NCBI GenBank assembly: GCA_043228905.1
Contig: JBHGNT010000015.1
Location: 13,578,001-13,642,000, forward strand
DNA from: Azolla caroliniana
Taxonomy: Eukaryota; Polypodiophyta
Length of the DNA: 64,000 nt
Direction: 5' to 3'
Positions 20,616 to 31,510 of the stretch are shown here, piece after piece; position 1 is the first letter of the stretch; each line of letters begins with the position of its first letter. Both the position numbers and the translations under genes were made by a program. The notes beneath the pieces are model-generated. The model did not search any database, was not told where the DNA came from, and saw only the letters and a program-made list of their open reading frames with translations.

Positions 20616-21760
20616 CCACATTTCAAGTCACCCCCAACATTAAATGGTTCTCGAACTATTCAGTCCGACTGGGGAAAGGGCAGGACTGCAAGATAGTCGG
20701 AACCGGGGAGGTTCCCATTAGATTGCCAAATGGCAACACAATAACCCTGCACTGAGTTCAGCACGTATCTAATCTAAAGAGGAGTCTGGTCTCCATCGGC
20801 ATGTTAGCCAAAGACGGGTATCGAACGACTCTACACAAGTCAACATGGGTGATCAGCCGAGGAAACCTCAAAATCGGTAGTGGGCACAAGTATAATAATC
20901 TATACCCATTGATGGCTATCAACCCTGAAGCAGCCGTGAACATAGCCGAGAAAACCGACCCAAACTTATGGCATGGCCGACTTGGCCACATGTCTCAGGC
21001 CGGACTTGATCGGTTGATGTCGGTCGGTTACATTCTGAAACTCTAGGCAAAGACGAACTTCTGTGAGCATTGTCAATATGTGAAACAGGCCCGAAGTCCT
21101 CACTCTCTCCACTACGAGACGGTACGACAACCCCTAGAGCTCATGCACACAAACATATTTGGGCCCATGCCAGAGCGATCACTAGGAGGATCCCGGTATC
21201 AAGTCCATCACACAGACATATTTGGGCATACTCCATCAAGTCCAAAGATTAAGCGCTCGAGGTCTTCACTCGATGGATATCTGAACTGGAGAACCAGTCG
21301 GGATACAGAGTGAAGACACTCTGATCCGACAATGGAGGTGAGTACACCTCCAAAGCCTTCAAACAGTACCTGTTTGGAAAATGGATCCGACACCAAAAGA
21401 CCATTCCCTACACACCCATGCAAAATGGAGTGGTAGAACGGATCAACAGGACAATCCAGGAGAGGGTGACGGCAATGGTCTAGCAACCGAACTGAAGCTG
21501 GAATTCTAGGCCGAGGCATTGCAGATGGCAATGTACTTGATAAATCTGGCGTCGTCAAGAGCAATCAGGCTCGAAGTGCCACATGCACTATGGTTAGGCA
21601 AACAACCGACCTACAATAGGTTCCGTATATTCAGATGCGAACCCTACACGTTCATCCCCAAGTACCAAAGGACGAAGTTGGCACCCCATGCCACAAAGTG
21701 CATATTTCTCGGTTATGGAACCGATGGGGAGTTCGGCTACCGACTATGAGACCTAGAGAA
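20616..21760 (+). pseudogene. Copia J protease and integrase
   Basis: Protease loop LLDFGATFQVTPN (Ser of DSG is Phe) near 20600-20640. GAG-pre-integrase LWHGRLGHMSQAGLDRL at 20960-21020 and CEHCQYVKQ near 21060 give the HHCC finger. Core fragments are FGPMPERSLGGSRY, ENGSDTK and, in a shifted frame, GVVERINR. The C-terminal part FLGYGTDGEFGYRL ends near 21749. Stops and shifts are frequent. Confidence 0.75.
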
Positions 21761-22129
21761 CCAGAAATTGATCCGGAGCAGCGACGTAGTCTTCAATGAA
21801 GACTCTATCTTCACTCAGTGGAACCAATAGAAAATTGTTGGTAAGAAGGTATCCTTTGAAGATTACATCACTGTCGTAGAAGGACCGACCTACCGGGCCG
21901 ATTCGGAGACTCGACAAACAGTTGAAGTCCAATAAGCTACCAACTTCCCTGCCGACACCGAATCGACAACAAGTGCTATTGTCGAACTCAAAGACAAAGT
22001 CATCAAAGACACAGCTGAATTGACCTGATACAAATGGTTCAACTAATAACGATCGACCAACATAGCTGATCGAAGGATCCGAACAAAACATCTCGGCACA
22101 TAGGAGATCTGGACAAGCTCGAAGGAAAA

Positions 22130-23763
22130 TAGAGTTCTACCAACCGGGCCTCGACTACGTCAACTACACGGATGCAGGCAAACCAACCAGCTATGAAGAA
22201 GCTATGGCCGCACTGGATGCCGAAACATAGCTACAAGCCATGAAATCCGAAATGGACTTGATTCATCAGAATCAGACATGGGAGTTGGTCGAACTACTAG
22301 CTGGAAGGACGCAACTACCTTGCAAATGGGTTTTCCGATACAAGTATGTATCCGACTCAGTGAAACCCAAGTACAAAGCTTAGCTTCTCGCGAAAGGATT
22401 CAAACAGGAATACAGGGTCGACTACGATGAGATATTCTCACCAGTAGTTAAGATGACCACCCTCCGACTCCTAGTAGGAGTCGTGGTGACAAAAGATCTA
22501 GAGCTCGAGCAGATGGATGTAATGACGGCATTCCTACACGGAGATCGGGAAAAGGACATATACATGTCGCACCGGCAGGCTTCACGGCGACGGGGGATGA
22601 CAGTCACCTCGTATGTCGACTAAAAAAAAAGTCTATATGGCCTAAAACAAGCGCCAAGAATGTGGTATCAGAAGTTTGACACCTACATATGGCAACTTGG
22701 ATACAATAGATCAAACTCTGACCCATGCATGTATGTTCGACAATTGGCCGACGAGTCAAGGATCTATCTGATCCTATTCGTCGACGATATGTTGATTGCA
22801 GGAAGCAATCGAGTAGAGATCAGTAAGCTGAAGCAGAACCTTCACACAAAGTTCGTGATGAAGGAACTCGGACAAGCTCGACACATACTGGGCATGAGGA
22901 TAGAGCGAAATCGGACGACCAAAACTCTCTGACTCTCCCAGTCAGAATACATCCGCAAGGTGCTGAAGCGCTTCAACATGGAGAATGTGAAGCCAACACC
23001 GACACCGCTTCCGACGTCGATTGGAATATCAGACAGAGACTCTCCTTCGACGGACAAGGAAAGAGAACTTAATGGAAAAATACCCTATGCATCGGTAGTA
23101 AGAAGTATCATGTACGCAATGGTGGCGACCTGACCCGACCTAGCCTATTCCGTAGGGGTGGTCAGCCGGTACATGTCAAACCTAGGAAAGAAGCATTGGG
23201 AGGCCGTCAAGCACATCCTTAGGTATCTAAAAGGAACCCTAGATGCACAACTGACTTTCGGACTGACAACCTCAGCCAAAGTCGAAGGCTACACCGATTC
23301 CGACTATGCTGGAAATGCAGATAGTTGGAAATCGACATCAGGCTACATCTTCACCTATGGTGGCGGGGCGATATCATGGAGGTCGAAACTTCAAGAGTGC
23401 ACGGCTCTGTCTACCACAGAAGTTGAGTACATAGCAGCATCGGAAGCAGCGAAGGAAGTGATTTGGCTGCATTGACTGACTGCCGACTTTGGAACTGCAA
23501 ACTGAAACGACCAACCAACGCCGACCATCTATTACGACTCAGAGAGGGCAATACACCTCATCAACAATCCCTTCTATCATGTGAAGACGAAGCACATTGA
23601 GGTGTATTATCATCATATCCGGGAGCTCATAAACGAAAAGAAACTCGAAGTCCGAAAGATCCACACCGAGGTGAACATCGCTGATTGCCTGACGAAGCCA
23701 CTCCCAGATCTACGGTTCGGAGCACTAAGGACGAAAATGGGGCTACGACAAGTGATTGAGTAG
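22130..23763 (+). pseudogene. Copia J reverse transcriptase and RNase H
   Basis: RT fragments include [45 protein letters not shown] and YLILFVDDMLIAGS (catalytic FVDD, about 22765-22800). RNase H follows: RYLKGTLDAQLTFG, YTDSDYAGNADSWKSTSGY, ALSTTEVEYIA and NPFYHVKTKHIEVYYHHIR, closing at IADCLTKPLPD. The last frame ends at 23763. The 3' untranslated part 23764-23949 follows. Confidence 0.85.
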
Positions 23764-23960
23764 AAGAAAGCCGAACAAGGAGCAGAAGGTAAGATTTGAT
23801 GGGAACAATAACAACACATCCTATACATCTACCGACTCGGTTGCATGCTAACCGACTTGTAACATATAAACTTAGATCAATTTTGTAATCTAGGCTTACG
23901 GGGGAGATAACCCCAAATACTTGTACATGCAAGAAAGACTAGTCCTTTTACGGGGGAGTT

Positions 23961-24075
23961 TGTTGGCATAAAAGGTCGACTCCTTCCAAGTTGTATCTGT
24001 CCGACTGTGAACTCGTCAATAAGTTAGGGCTTAGTATATAAGTGAATACCTAATATTGTATAGAATAGAGACGAG
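23961..24075 (+). repeat. Copia J 3' LTR, left part
   Basis: It starts TGTTGGCATA right after the purine tract. It is interrupted at ACGAG (24071-24075), duplicated at 29714-29718 around copia K. The right part is 29719 to about 29904. Confidence 0.8.
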
Positions 24076-24446
24076 TGTAAAAAGTAGCGTGCAGAAGCAA
24101 GTATAAAGACCGAACAGAAGGAAGAAAACTCAGGTTTAATGGAGAGCTTGAGCTTACGCAGTCTACGCGGGAGAGACAGAGGGAGTGAGAGAGAAAAAAC
24201 AAGAACTATATTCAACACTCTATACATATGTGTGTTCAATGAACATTTTTATACAAGTCCTAGAAGGACTGACAATACTTTAATGCTCATTAAGAGCTCC
24301 TATACTAACTCCCAAATATATTCCTCACGGAATATCTTTCCTAACGGCCTCCCGGTTTACGCACTCGGCCTAACCGATCGGTCCCAACCGATCTGGTCCT
24401 CGGCTTCTTCAGCCGATCCGGCCGATGTTGAGCTTGTCTCTCAACA
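24076..24446 (-). repeat. 3' LTR of copia K
   Basis: TGTAAAAAG to CTCAACA on the plus strand. The purine tract TTGAGGGGGAG (minus strand, 24447-24457) adjoins it. A TATA box lies on the minus strand near 24245-24255 (TGTATAAAAA). The LTR is rich in CCGATC/CCGG repeats. Confidence 0.93.
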
Positions 24447-25010
24447 CTCCCCCTCAAGCTCAACTTGAGGCTCTTTGGGCTCACAGTTCCGGTTCCTCCT
24501 GGCTTCACGCCTCGCTCGTGCTCCTCGACCTGTTCGACTCCGCACGCTTCGACCCTTTCGGTCGGCTTGTCTGCTCATGTGGCCCTTGTCAGCTCTTCTG
24601 CTGTTGCGGTGTTGACGCTTCTCCTGCTGCCTTTTCTTCCGCTTGGGCCTCGGTTGATTCAGTGTATCTGAATCAAACATCCGAACCGACTCGACTACAC
24701 CCGATCGGTTTTCTCTCTCGTCCGAGTTGGCTGTCTCCAACTTGTCTTCGGTCTTCTCGCCCTCGATGGCATCATCTTCCCCATGCGTGGTTGGCTTCGG
24801 CTCTCTCCTTCGGCTGCTCCCCTTCTGTCCGCTTCCGGACTTTTCCGCGGGTCCGCCCTCGGCTTCTTCAGCTGATCCGAAGTCGAACTCGACAACCGAG
24901 TCAACCGAGTCAACCGACTTGGTGTCGCGGTCTCCGCTCCTTTCCTGCTGCTTTGCATGGTCGTTCGTAACTGTTCTCCCCCTCAAGTTTGGCACGTCGA
25001 GGTGACGCAA
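24447..25010 (-). other. Extra segment of K with a 180-residue basic open frame
   Basis: An open frame of 189 codons starts in the pol C-terminus (LRHLDVPNLRG), runs through the whole segment and stops in the LTR. It is strongly charged: an acidic/Ser part (GEDDAIEGEKTEDK) and then a very basic part (RPKRKKRQQEKRQHRNSRR). The segment is bounded by two copies of the purine tract TTGAGGGGGAG, at 24447-24457 and 24976-24986. The inner copy sits where copia pol normally ends. Whether it is translated as a pol extension, or is only stop-poor DNA, cannot be told. Confidence 0.45.
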
Positions 25011-25028
25011 TCCGAGCGCACATGAGAA

Positions 25029-26946
25029 TTACCGCAACTTGTCCAAACCAAGAGGCTTGGTGAAGATGTCGGCAGTCTGCCGATCTATCGGAACGTACTG
25101 AAGTTCGACTTCACCGGAAAGGACACGCTCACGGACGAAATGGTAGTGCACCTCAATGTGCTTGGTCCATGCGTGGAAAACGGGGTTTTTCGCGAGCTGG
25201 ATGTTGCTGAGGTTGTCGCAGTAGATTGTCGTCGGATCTGACACTTCCTCTTGCAAGTCCTTAAGTAGCCGCTTCAACCATATGGCTTCGCATCTCACGA
25301 CAGCCACTCCTCGGTACTCAGCTTCGGTGCTCGACAGTGCAACTGTCGGCTGCTTCTTATTGCTCCATGCGATCGTGGCACTCCTGAGGGAGAACGCGTA
25401 TCCGGACGTGGATCGGCGATCGGCGGCATTGCCAGCCCAATCAGCAACGGTGTAGCCGACTAACTGCGTGGCTGCACCGGTCCGATATAGCAGTCCCCGG
25501 TCCTTAGTGCCGTTGACATACCGAAGTATGCGTTGCGCACACTGAAGGTGCTCCTCGGTAGGTCGCACCATGAACTGACTGATCACTCCGACCGGATAAC
25601 TGAGGTCGGGTCGGGTGATGGGCAAGTATATGAGGCTTCCGACAATTTGTCGGAACCTCGTCGGGTCGCATACCTTTCCCATATCGGGACGAAGCTTGAC
25701 GGTTCTGTCCAGAGGAGTCGAGACGGACTTACAGTCGGCCATCCCGAATTTGAAGAGCATACTCAACACGTAATGACTTTGGCTGATCAATATGCCTTTC
25801 GGGGGTTTGGATCACTTCGATCCCGAGGAAGTAATGAAGGTTCCCCAGATCCTTCATGTTGAACGATGCTGCAACTTGGAGCTTCACGCGGTCGATTTCA
25901 CCTAGGTCGGCGCTGGTGATGACCAAGTCATCAACATATAGTAAAATACTAACCGGTCCGAGTCAACCTTTCCGGATGAACAGGGAACAGTCCGATTTTG
26001 ACGTGACGAAGCCCATCCGATGCAGTTGTTGCGTGATCTTCGCGTTCCAGGCACGCGGGGCTTGCTTCAGTCCGTAAAGGGACTTCTTCAGTCGGCATAC
26101 TGCCGAGGAGTTCGTGCTGGAGTGAAATCCGGGGGGTTGTACCATGTACACCTGTTCCTCAAGGTCACCTTGCAAGAACGCATTCTTTACATCCATCTGA
26201 TGTAAGTGCCACCCATTCACCGCAGCTACTGCGAGCAAAACACGGACGGTCGTCATCTTCGCGACCGGCGCAAACGTCTCATCGTAGTCGATGCCGTGTT
26301 TCTGCGCGTAGCCCTTTGCCACTAGCCGAGCCTTGTACCGGTTGACTGAGCCATCAGTGTTGTACTTGACCTTGTACACCCACCTACACCCGATCGGTTT
26401 TACCCCTCTTGGTGCGTCAACCAGGTCCCAGGTCTCGTTCTCCGCCAATGCGTGCATCTCTTCCTCCATCACGGCACGCCAATTCGCGTCTTTAGCCGCT
26501 TCTGCGTAGCTCTCCAGCTCACGCACTTCCGCTACACGGGTCATGTACGCATAATGATGCGCCATGTACTCGTTGTATCCGAACCGCAAAACAGGATTCT
26601 TCTGGCGGGTAGATCGGCGTAATCTCACATTAGCCGATGTCGAGGCCTTCTCGGTCGACGCGCACTTCACCTTTAAAGACCCGTCACCGGTTCCCTCGGA
26701 GTCGGACTCGCGTCGGTCGGACTCGTTCCTATCCGTGCCGGGATCCGACACCTTCTTCTTCCCTTTCTCTTTGTGCGTAAGCCGTCTCCTCAGCTTCCTG
26801 CGCGGGGAATGCACGGCCGAGTCTCTACTACTCGCCGGCTCTTCATCGGATTGGTCGTACCGACTCAGTTGTCCAATCAGTCCACTTAAACGGAGTGAAA
26901 TCGGACTCTCTTCACGGGTCTCGATTTCGGGCTCATCCGGAGGCAT
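25029..26946 (-). pseudogene. Copia K reverse transcriptase and RNase H
   Basis: [62 protein letters not shown] and [11 protein letters not shown]. In a shifted frame, ILLYVDDLVIT is the catalytic YVDD (about 25915-25945). RNase H (25029-25790): GSLIYLPITRPDLSY, RILRYVNGTKDRGL, ADWAGNAADRRSTSGY, VALSSTEAEYRG, KHIEVHYHFVRE and TADIFTKPLG. It stops at a TAA (25026-25028) that replaces the usual Gln of LRQFSCALGL. There are only about three lesions. Confidence 0.9.
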
Positions 26947-28304
26947 CTCGGCCTCGCTGACCTCAACGAGTTGGGGTTCGGAGTCGGGGGCTGGTACCAG
27001 TATGCGGACTCGTCAAACACAATGTTGCGTCTAACACGCGCTTGTTTGGTGCGAGGGTTATAGCACTTATAACCCTTCTGCTTGTCCAAGTAGCCGACCA
27101 AGATGCATTTCTCGGCCTTGTCCAGCTTCCTCCTTTTCTCCTTCGATACATGCACATACGCAATGCTACCGAACACCCTCAAGTGTTGCAAGTTCGGTTT
27201 TGTTCCGAAATATAGCTCGTGCGCCGACACTTTGTCTCCGATCCGGTTCTGGATGTATACCGCGGTCCTTACCGCCTCCGCCCAGTAGAACTTGGGCAAG
27301 CTCTTCTCCTCCAGCATTGCCCGTGCCGCTTCCACAACTGACCGATTCTTTCTCTCGGCCACGCCGTTCTGCTCCGGCGTGTATCTACAACTGAATTCGC
27401 GCTGAATTCCCATTTGTTGTAGATAACCGTTGAATTGACCGGAAAAGTACTCTTTCCCGCCATCCGACCGCAGGCACTTGATCTTTCGTCCTGTTTCCGT
27501 TTCCACGAACCCTTTGAGGTCCCGGAAACAGTCGAAGACTTCGCTCTTCCTCTCAATGAGGTAGATCCACGTGTGCCGCGTGTGGTCGTCGATGAAGGAG
27601 ACGAAATATCGGCTCCTGCCAAGACTAACGTTTTGTGCCGGCCCCCATACATCGGAGTGTATAAGGTCAAGCTTGTTCCGGCTCCGGTTTCGCTCGTTTG
27701 GGAAAGGAAGTCGGTGTTGCTTCCCGAGTTGGCAGGCTTCACAAATTTGTGCCTTTCGGCCACTAAATTTGGGCAATCCAAAAACTACCTGTTTCGATTG
27801 CAGATCTTGAAGCCGCTGGTAGTTGACGTGGCCTATCCGCTTGTGCCACAAGTCGATGTCCGACTCGGATTTTTGTCCCTTCGCGAACATTGTGGTGCCG
27901 CCGTCAGTGGAGTCGAGGATGAACATCCTCCCGTCTCTGCGCCCTTGCGCAATCACACAACCTTCTTCCTCAGTGAAGAACCCGAGGTGTGTAAACCGAA
28001 CCTCCATCCCTTGGTCGACGATCTGTCTGACCGAGACCAAGTTCTTCGTGATTGTCGGAGCGTGCAGCACGTTCATGAGTTTCCCTTTCTGCCCAACATG
28101 GCTAAGGGGAACTTCTTCGACATTCGCGATCGGATGCGGAGTGTCGTCTCTAGTTGCGACTACTCCAGGTTGTATCGGTTTTTCAAGGTACGAGAACCAC
28201 TCCTTATGGCTCGTCATGTGGTTTGATGCTCCGGAGTGTACGTACCACACTTCGTCCGATCTCGGGGTGGTCTGTTTCATTGAGTTTGCTTCGTGTCTCG
28301 TCAC
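26886..28304 (-). pseudogene. Copia K protease and integrase
   Basis: The protease loop is VWYVHSGASNHMTSH, so the catalytic Asp of DSGAS is His. GAG-pre-integrase has DLWHKRIGHVNYQRL and CEACQLGKQHRLPF (HHCC finger). The integrase core has IHSDVWGPAQ, FVSFIDDHTRHTW, LRSDGGKEYFSGQF and YTPEQNGVAERKNR (D, D, E), then RVFGSIAYVHV and CILVGYLDKQKGYKCYNP. A frameshift near 26975 separates it from RT. The loss of the protease Asp is probably the key inactivating change. Confidence 0.9.
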
Positions 28305-28427
28305 AAAGGCAGACCCTTCTCCGGCTCTCCCGAAGTCTTCGGCGTAGTGCGATCGCTGCCGATTTCCCTTGTCGGTATGTTCGGAGCCGTTTCCGGAACC
28401 GGTTCTCTCCGAATCGGCGAGCTTCTT

Positions 28428-29246
28428 CTAGTACTCACTTTCCCTGTGGCCTTTCTTGCCACAGTACCAGCACTCCGCGATGACCTTCCCTTGCCGGTTC
28501 TCATCGCTTCGACTCCCCCTATTTCCGGAGGGTCCGGAGTTGTTGTCGGCATCACTTCGATGCCTTCTTCCTTGATCTCCTCGGCCGTCTCCATTGCGCG
28601 CCGACTCGCCTCGTCCTCCACGTCCATGGGGCCTATATCCCTCCGTGTACAACATTCTGCTGTCGGTGTGCGTGCTTGTAGACGCACCCGCGTGGTTCTC
28701 CTCTACCAGGAGCACTGACTGTAAGTCGAAAAAGGACGGCGTATTCTCCCGGGTACACACAGCCATTCGGAACGCTCCGAACTTCGACGCCAAACCTCCG
28801 CGACAGATCTGGACCATCTCGCTCTCCTCGATGTTCACCTCTATGGAGGTGAGGGAGTCGCAGATATTCTTGATCTTCGAGGTATAGTCCGCCACCGAGA
28901 AGTCGCGTTGTCGTAGGTTGCTCAACTCCTGTCGGAGCTGAAGTTTCCTGGCTGTGGTGCTCGCGGCGAAAATCTTCTTCAGATTTTCTCACGCACCCTT
29001 CGGCGTCTTTGCATCCCGAACATAGCTCAATAGTTGTTCGCCCACACAGGACGCGAAGCAGTATAATACCCTGCTCGTCGATTGCTCCCACGACGGGAAG
29101 TCTCTGTGTGTCAATTCGGGTGCCACATCATTAGCTCCTTCGACATAACTCTAGTAGCCGTGCCCGAGCAGGTACTGGTGCATCTTGTAGGACCAAGACG
29201 TGTAGTTGGTTCTGTCGAGCTTCTCTGTTGGAAGCGAGCTCGCCAT
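28428..29246 (-). pseudogene. Copia K gag
   Basis: It starts MASSLPTEKLDRTNY at 29246, 73 bases after the PBS. A TAG interrupts at LLGHGY (29150 region) and another after KTPKGA (about 28990). The main frame 28428-28925 carries LRQRDFSVADYTSKIKN (UBN2/retrotrans_gag type), a basic linker rich in Gly, Arg and Asp, and the knuckle CWYCGKKGHRESEY with the last Cys changed to Tyr. Confidence 0.85.
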
Positions 29247-29330
29247 GCCTCTATCCATCGTTCTTCTTGTTCTTCTTCGTCAAGCTGTGTCGGCTGCAGA
29301 GAGGTTCTCAACCCTTGCACTCTGATACCA

Positions 29331-29713
29331 TGTAAAAAGTAGTGTGCGGAAACAAGTATAAAGACCGAACAGAAGGAAGAAAACTCAGGTTTAATGGAGA
29401 GCTTGAGCTTACGCAGTATACGCGGGAGAGATAGAGGGAGTGAGAGAGAAAAAACAAGAACTATATTCAACACTCTATACATATGTGTGTTCAATGAACA
29501 TTTTTATACAAGTCCTAGAAGGACTGACAGAAGTACTGACAGTACTTCAATGCTCATTAAGAGCTCCTATACTAACTCCCAAATATATTCCTCACGGAAT
29601 ATCTTTCCTAACGGCCTCCCGGTTTACGCACTCGGCCTAACCGATCGGTCCCAACCGATCCGGTCCTCGGCTTCTTCAGCCGATCCGGCTGATGTTGAGC
29701 TTGTCTCTCAACA
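29331..29713 (-). repeat. 5' LTR of copia K
   Basis: Direct repeat of 24076-24446. The left end is followed inward by the tRNA-iMet-type PBS (29319-29330). The right flank ACGAG (29714-29718) is the target duplication. A related LTR is at 63533-63967. Confidence 0.93.
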
Positions 29714-29956
29714 ACGAGTAACAGAGAGACAAAGCGTATGTGTATTGTATCTTAGAGAGAGTGAGAAAGAAGCAATAAAGCTTTCCATTAGAGCTTGCGT
29801 TGTGTAAGTCCACGCCTATTCTACTTTCTGTCTGCATTGTTTGTTGTTCCGAACTGATCACAGATCCATACACGTTTCCGCAAATCGCACTCGTTGCCCC
29901 CACAGGATGCAGCAAAGGTCAAAATGGTGGTATAGTGGCAGACTCCGCATTTATTG

Positions 29957-31105
29957 TGAGATGTGCAATGCTTTTTGGGTTTTCCAATTTCTACTACAAG
30001 TTCATACAAGATTACTCAAAGCTTGTTTTGCCTCTCACATAGCTTACCAGGAAGGGACAATGGTTCGTTTGGTCTGAAGAAGAAAACATGACTTTTGAGA
30101 GTCTTAAGAAGGCATTTACAAATTGAACTCCTATTCTATCTCATGTTGATCCGGAAAAATCATTCATCATTGAAGCAAACGCGTCGGATTTCGCCTTGGG
30201 TAGCATTTTGTCACAACAAGGCGATGATGAAAAGCTACATCCTGTGGCTTTCCACTCATGCAAGTTTGATGACGCCGAAATCAACTATGAAATTCATGAT
30301 AAGGAGTTATTAGCAATAGTGGACTCTTTTACACAATGGAAGTATTTTCTAAAGGGATCTTCTCATCAAGTCACCGTAATCGGTGATCACAAAAACCTGG
30401 CCTACTTTCAGAATGCTCATGTGTTAAATCGACGTCAAGCTCGGTGGGCCCAATTCCTCACTCGTTTCGACTTCAAAATTACATATCGTCCAAGAAAGCA
30501 ACAAGGGAAGGCAGATGCATTATCATGGCACTCGTATCTAGCACCGCATCCTAGCGAGCCAACTTTCGATAACCAAAAGCAAGTAATCTTGGGACCGGCA
30601 CGACTACAAGCAACGCACGTCTTCGGTATGCCCTTGGATTCCCACATTATCGGGTATGGCTACTACAATGACACATCAAGACTACTCGCCCATGCGAGAA
30701 GTTGGATTATCGGCGATTAGGTCCTTTCCGTATTATCGGAAAAATTAATGATGTCGCTTTTTGTCTCAATCTACGTCCACAACTTCCGATACATCCGGTT
30801 TTTCATAGTTCTCTCTTCGAAACCTATCAAGATAGCACCAACCCAGGTTGTATTAAACAACCTCCACCCCCGATCGAACTTGAAGATGGACCTGAGTACG
30901 AGGTTGCCGCCATCCTTGATTCCAAGATTGTTCGATTTAGTCGATTGGCTAGGATATAGTCCCAACGAGCATACTTACGAACCAATAGAGAATGTGACCA
31001 ATGCTCGTGCTCTTCTTGAAGACTTCCATTGTCAATATCCAGAGAAACTGGGCCCTCTATCCAAAATGACTTGTGACACTCGTCGTTTTAAAGGAGGGGG
31101 GATAG
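29957..31105 (+). pseudogene. Chromovirus L: RT thumb, RNase H, integrase end and chromodomain
   Basis: GFSNFYYKFIQDYSKL is the RT thumb/connection. RNase H (30150-30540) has IEANASDFALGSILSQ, HDKELLAIV, VIGDHKNLAYF and RPRKQQGKADALSW. Most of the integrase is deleted near 30540-30690. The GPY/F part (RRLGPFRIIGKINDVAF, IHPVFHSSLFE) follows. A chromodomain at about 30880-31080 reads EDGPEYEVAAILDSK and, in a second frame, PNEHTYEPIENVTNARALLEDF. The purine tract AAAGGAGGGGGGAT ends at 31103. The chromodomain classifies L as a chromovirus. Stops and one frameshift are present. Confidence 0.88.
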
Positions 31106-31398
31106 TGTCATGATATGGCAAAACTCGAACCCATGACCTTATGTTACATGGGTTGAGCTCTTAACCATTAGACTGTATGTTGTAATACAACGGATATTAT
31201 TTTCATTTAAGTTTTACTAGACAAAATTGAAGTATATTCCAGATTTCTCTGGAAAATTCTAGAAACTTCAGGAGTACTCCTTAGAACATTATAAAAGGAG
31301 GCACAAGGAATTATTTCGAACCAAATCGGTTCAATTCCAGTCTTAAGCCTCCTAGCCATCCTTGTATATTGTTTTCCCATAATATATCGTTGTCATCA

Positions 31399-31440
<42 letters not shown>

Positions 31441-31510
31441 TCTCGAGTGTTCTATACCCTCTTTTCCTCTTAGTACTAATTTCCTCTCTGTCTCAGTACT
31501 ATTCCTGACA
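31106..31510 (+). repeat. 3' LTR of chromovirus L
   Basis: 405 bp, TGTCATGATA to TCCTGACA, directly after the purine tract. TATA box ATTATAAAAGG at 31289-31299. A (CT)n microsatellite of about 36 bp lies at 31403-31438. A tRNA-like module lies at 31117-31175 on the minus strand. The right flank is copia M integrase; L's 5' LTR is outside the window. Confidence 0.88.
31117..31175 (-). other. tRNA-like module in the L LTR
   Basis: On the minus strand TCTAATGGTTAAG (31160-31172) resembles box A, and GGGTTCGAGTTTTGCC (31117-31132) contains a canonical box B. The spacing is about 40 bases. It is antisense to L, as the modules in E are antisense to E. Confidence 0.5.

Larger units (their letters stand above)
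24076..29713 (-). mobile_element. Copia element K, full length, lightly decayed
   Basis: LTRs 24076-24446 (371 bp) and 29331-29713 (383 bp; the 12-bp difference is a small duplication near 29521-29535). A perfect 5-bp duplication ACGAG flanks it. PBS TGGTATCAGAGT (tRNA-iMet type) lies at 29319-29330, minus strand. Gag-pol runs from 29246 to 25029 with a handful of stops and shifts. Between pol and the 3' LTR is an extra 540-bp segment with its own open frame and a second purine tract. The LTRs differ by a few percent by eye. Confidence 0.93.
19697..29904 (+). mobile_element. Copia element J, 5'-truncated, split by copia K
   Basis: Copia gag-pol 19704-23763, purine tract ACGGGGGAGTT (23950-23960), then a 3' LTR that starts TGTTGGCATA at 23961. 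The LTR is interrupted by K at 24075 and resumes at 29719, ending about 29904 (CCCACA). There is no 5' LTR or leader: the sequence begins within the first residues of gag, straight after L RT. J therefore lost its 5' end, or entered as a truncated copy. The 52 bp from 29905 to 29956 before L resumes are unassigned. Confidence 0.75.

Noticed and set aside
24441-25010. Envelope-like gene of copia K
   Set aside because: The open frame has no signal peptide or membrane segment; it is charged throughout. Reported only as an extra segment.
27435-28226. Plus-strand frame of 263 codons
   Set aside because: Antisense to copia K integrase and protease, which carry all the expected motifs.
31403-31438. 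(CT)n tract as a regulatory element
   Set aside because: Plain microsatellite in an LTR; similar tracts occur at 34450, 41895, 46697, 51795, 56943 and 61083 without common context.
18675-31510. Endogenous pararetrovirus
   Set aside because: RT, RNase H, integrase and chromodomain with LTRs fit a gypsy chromovirus; there is no movement or coat protein.
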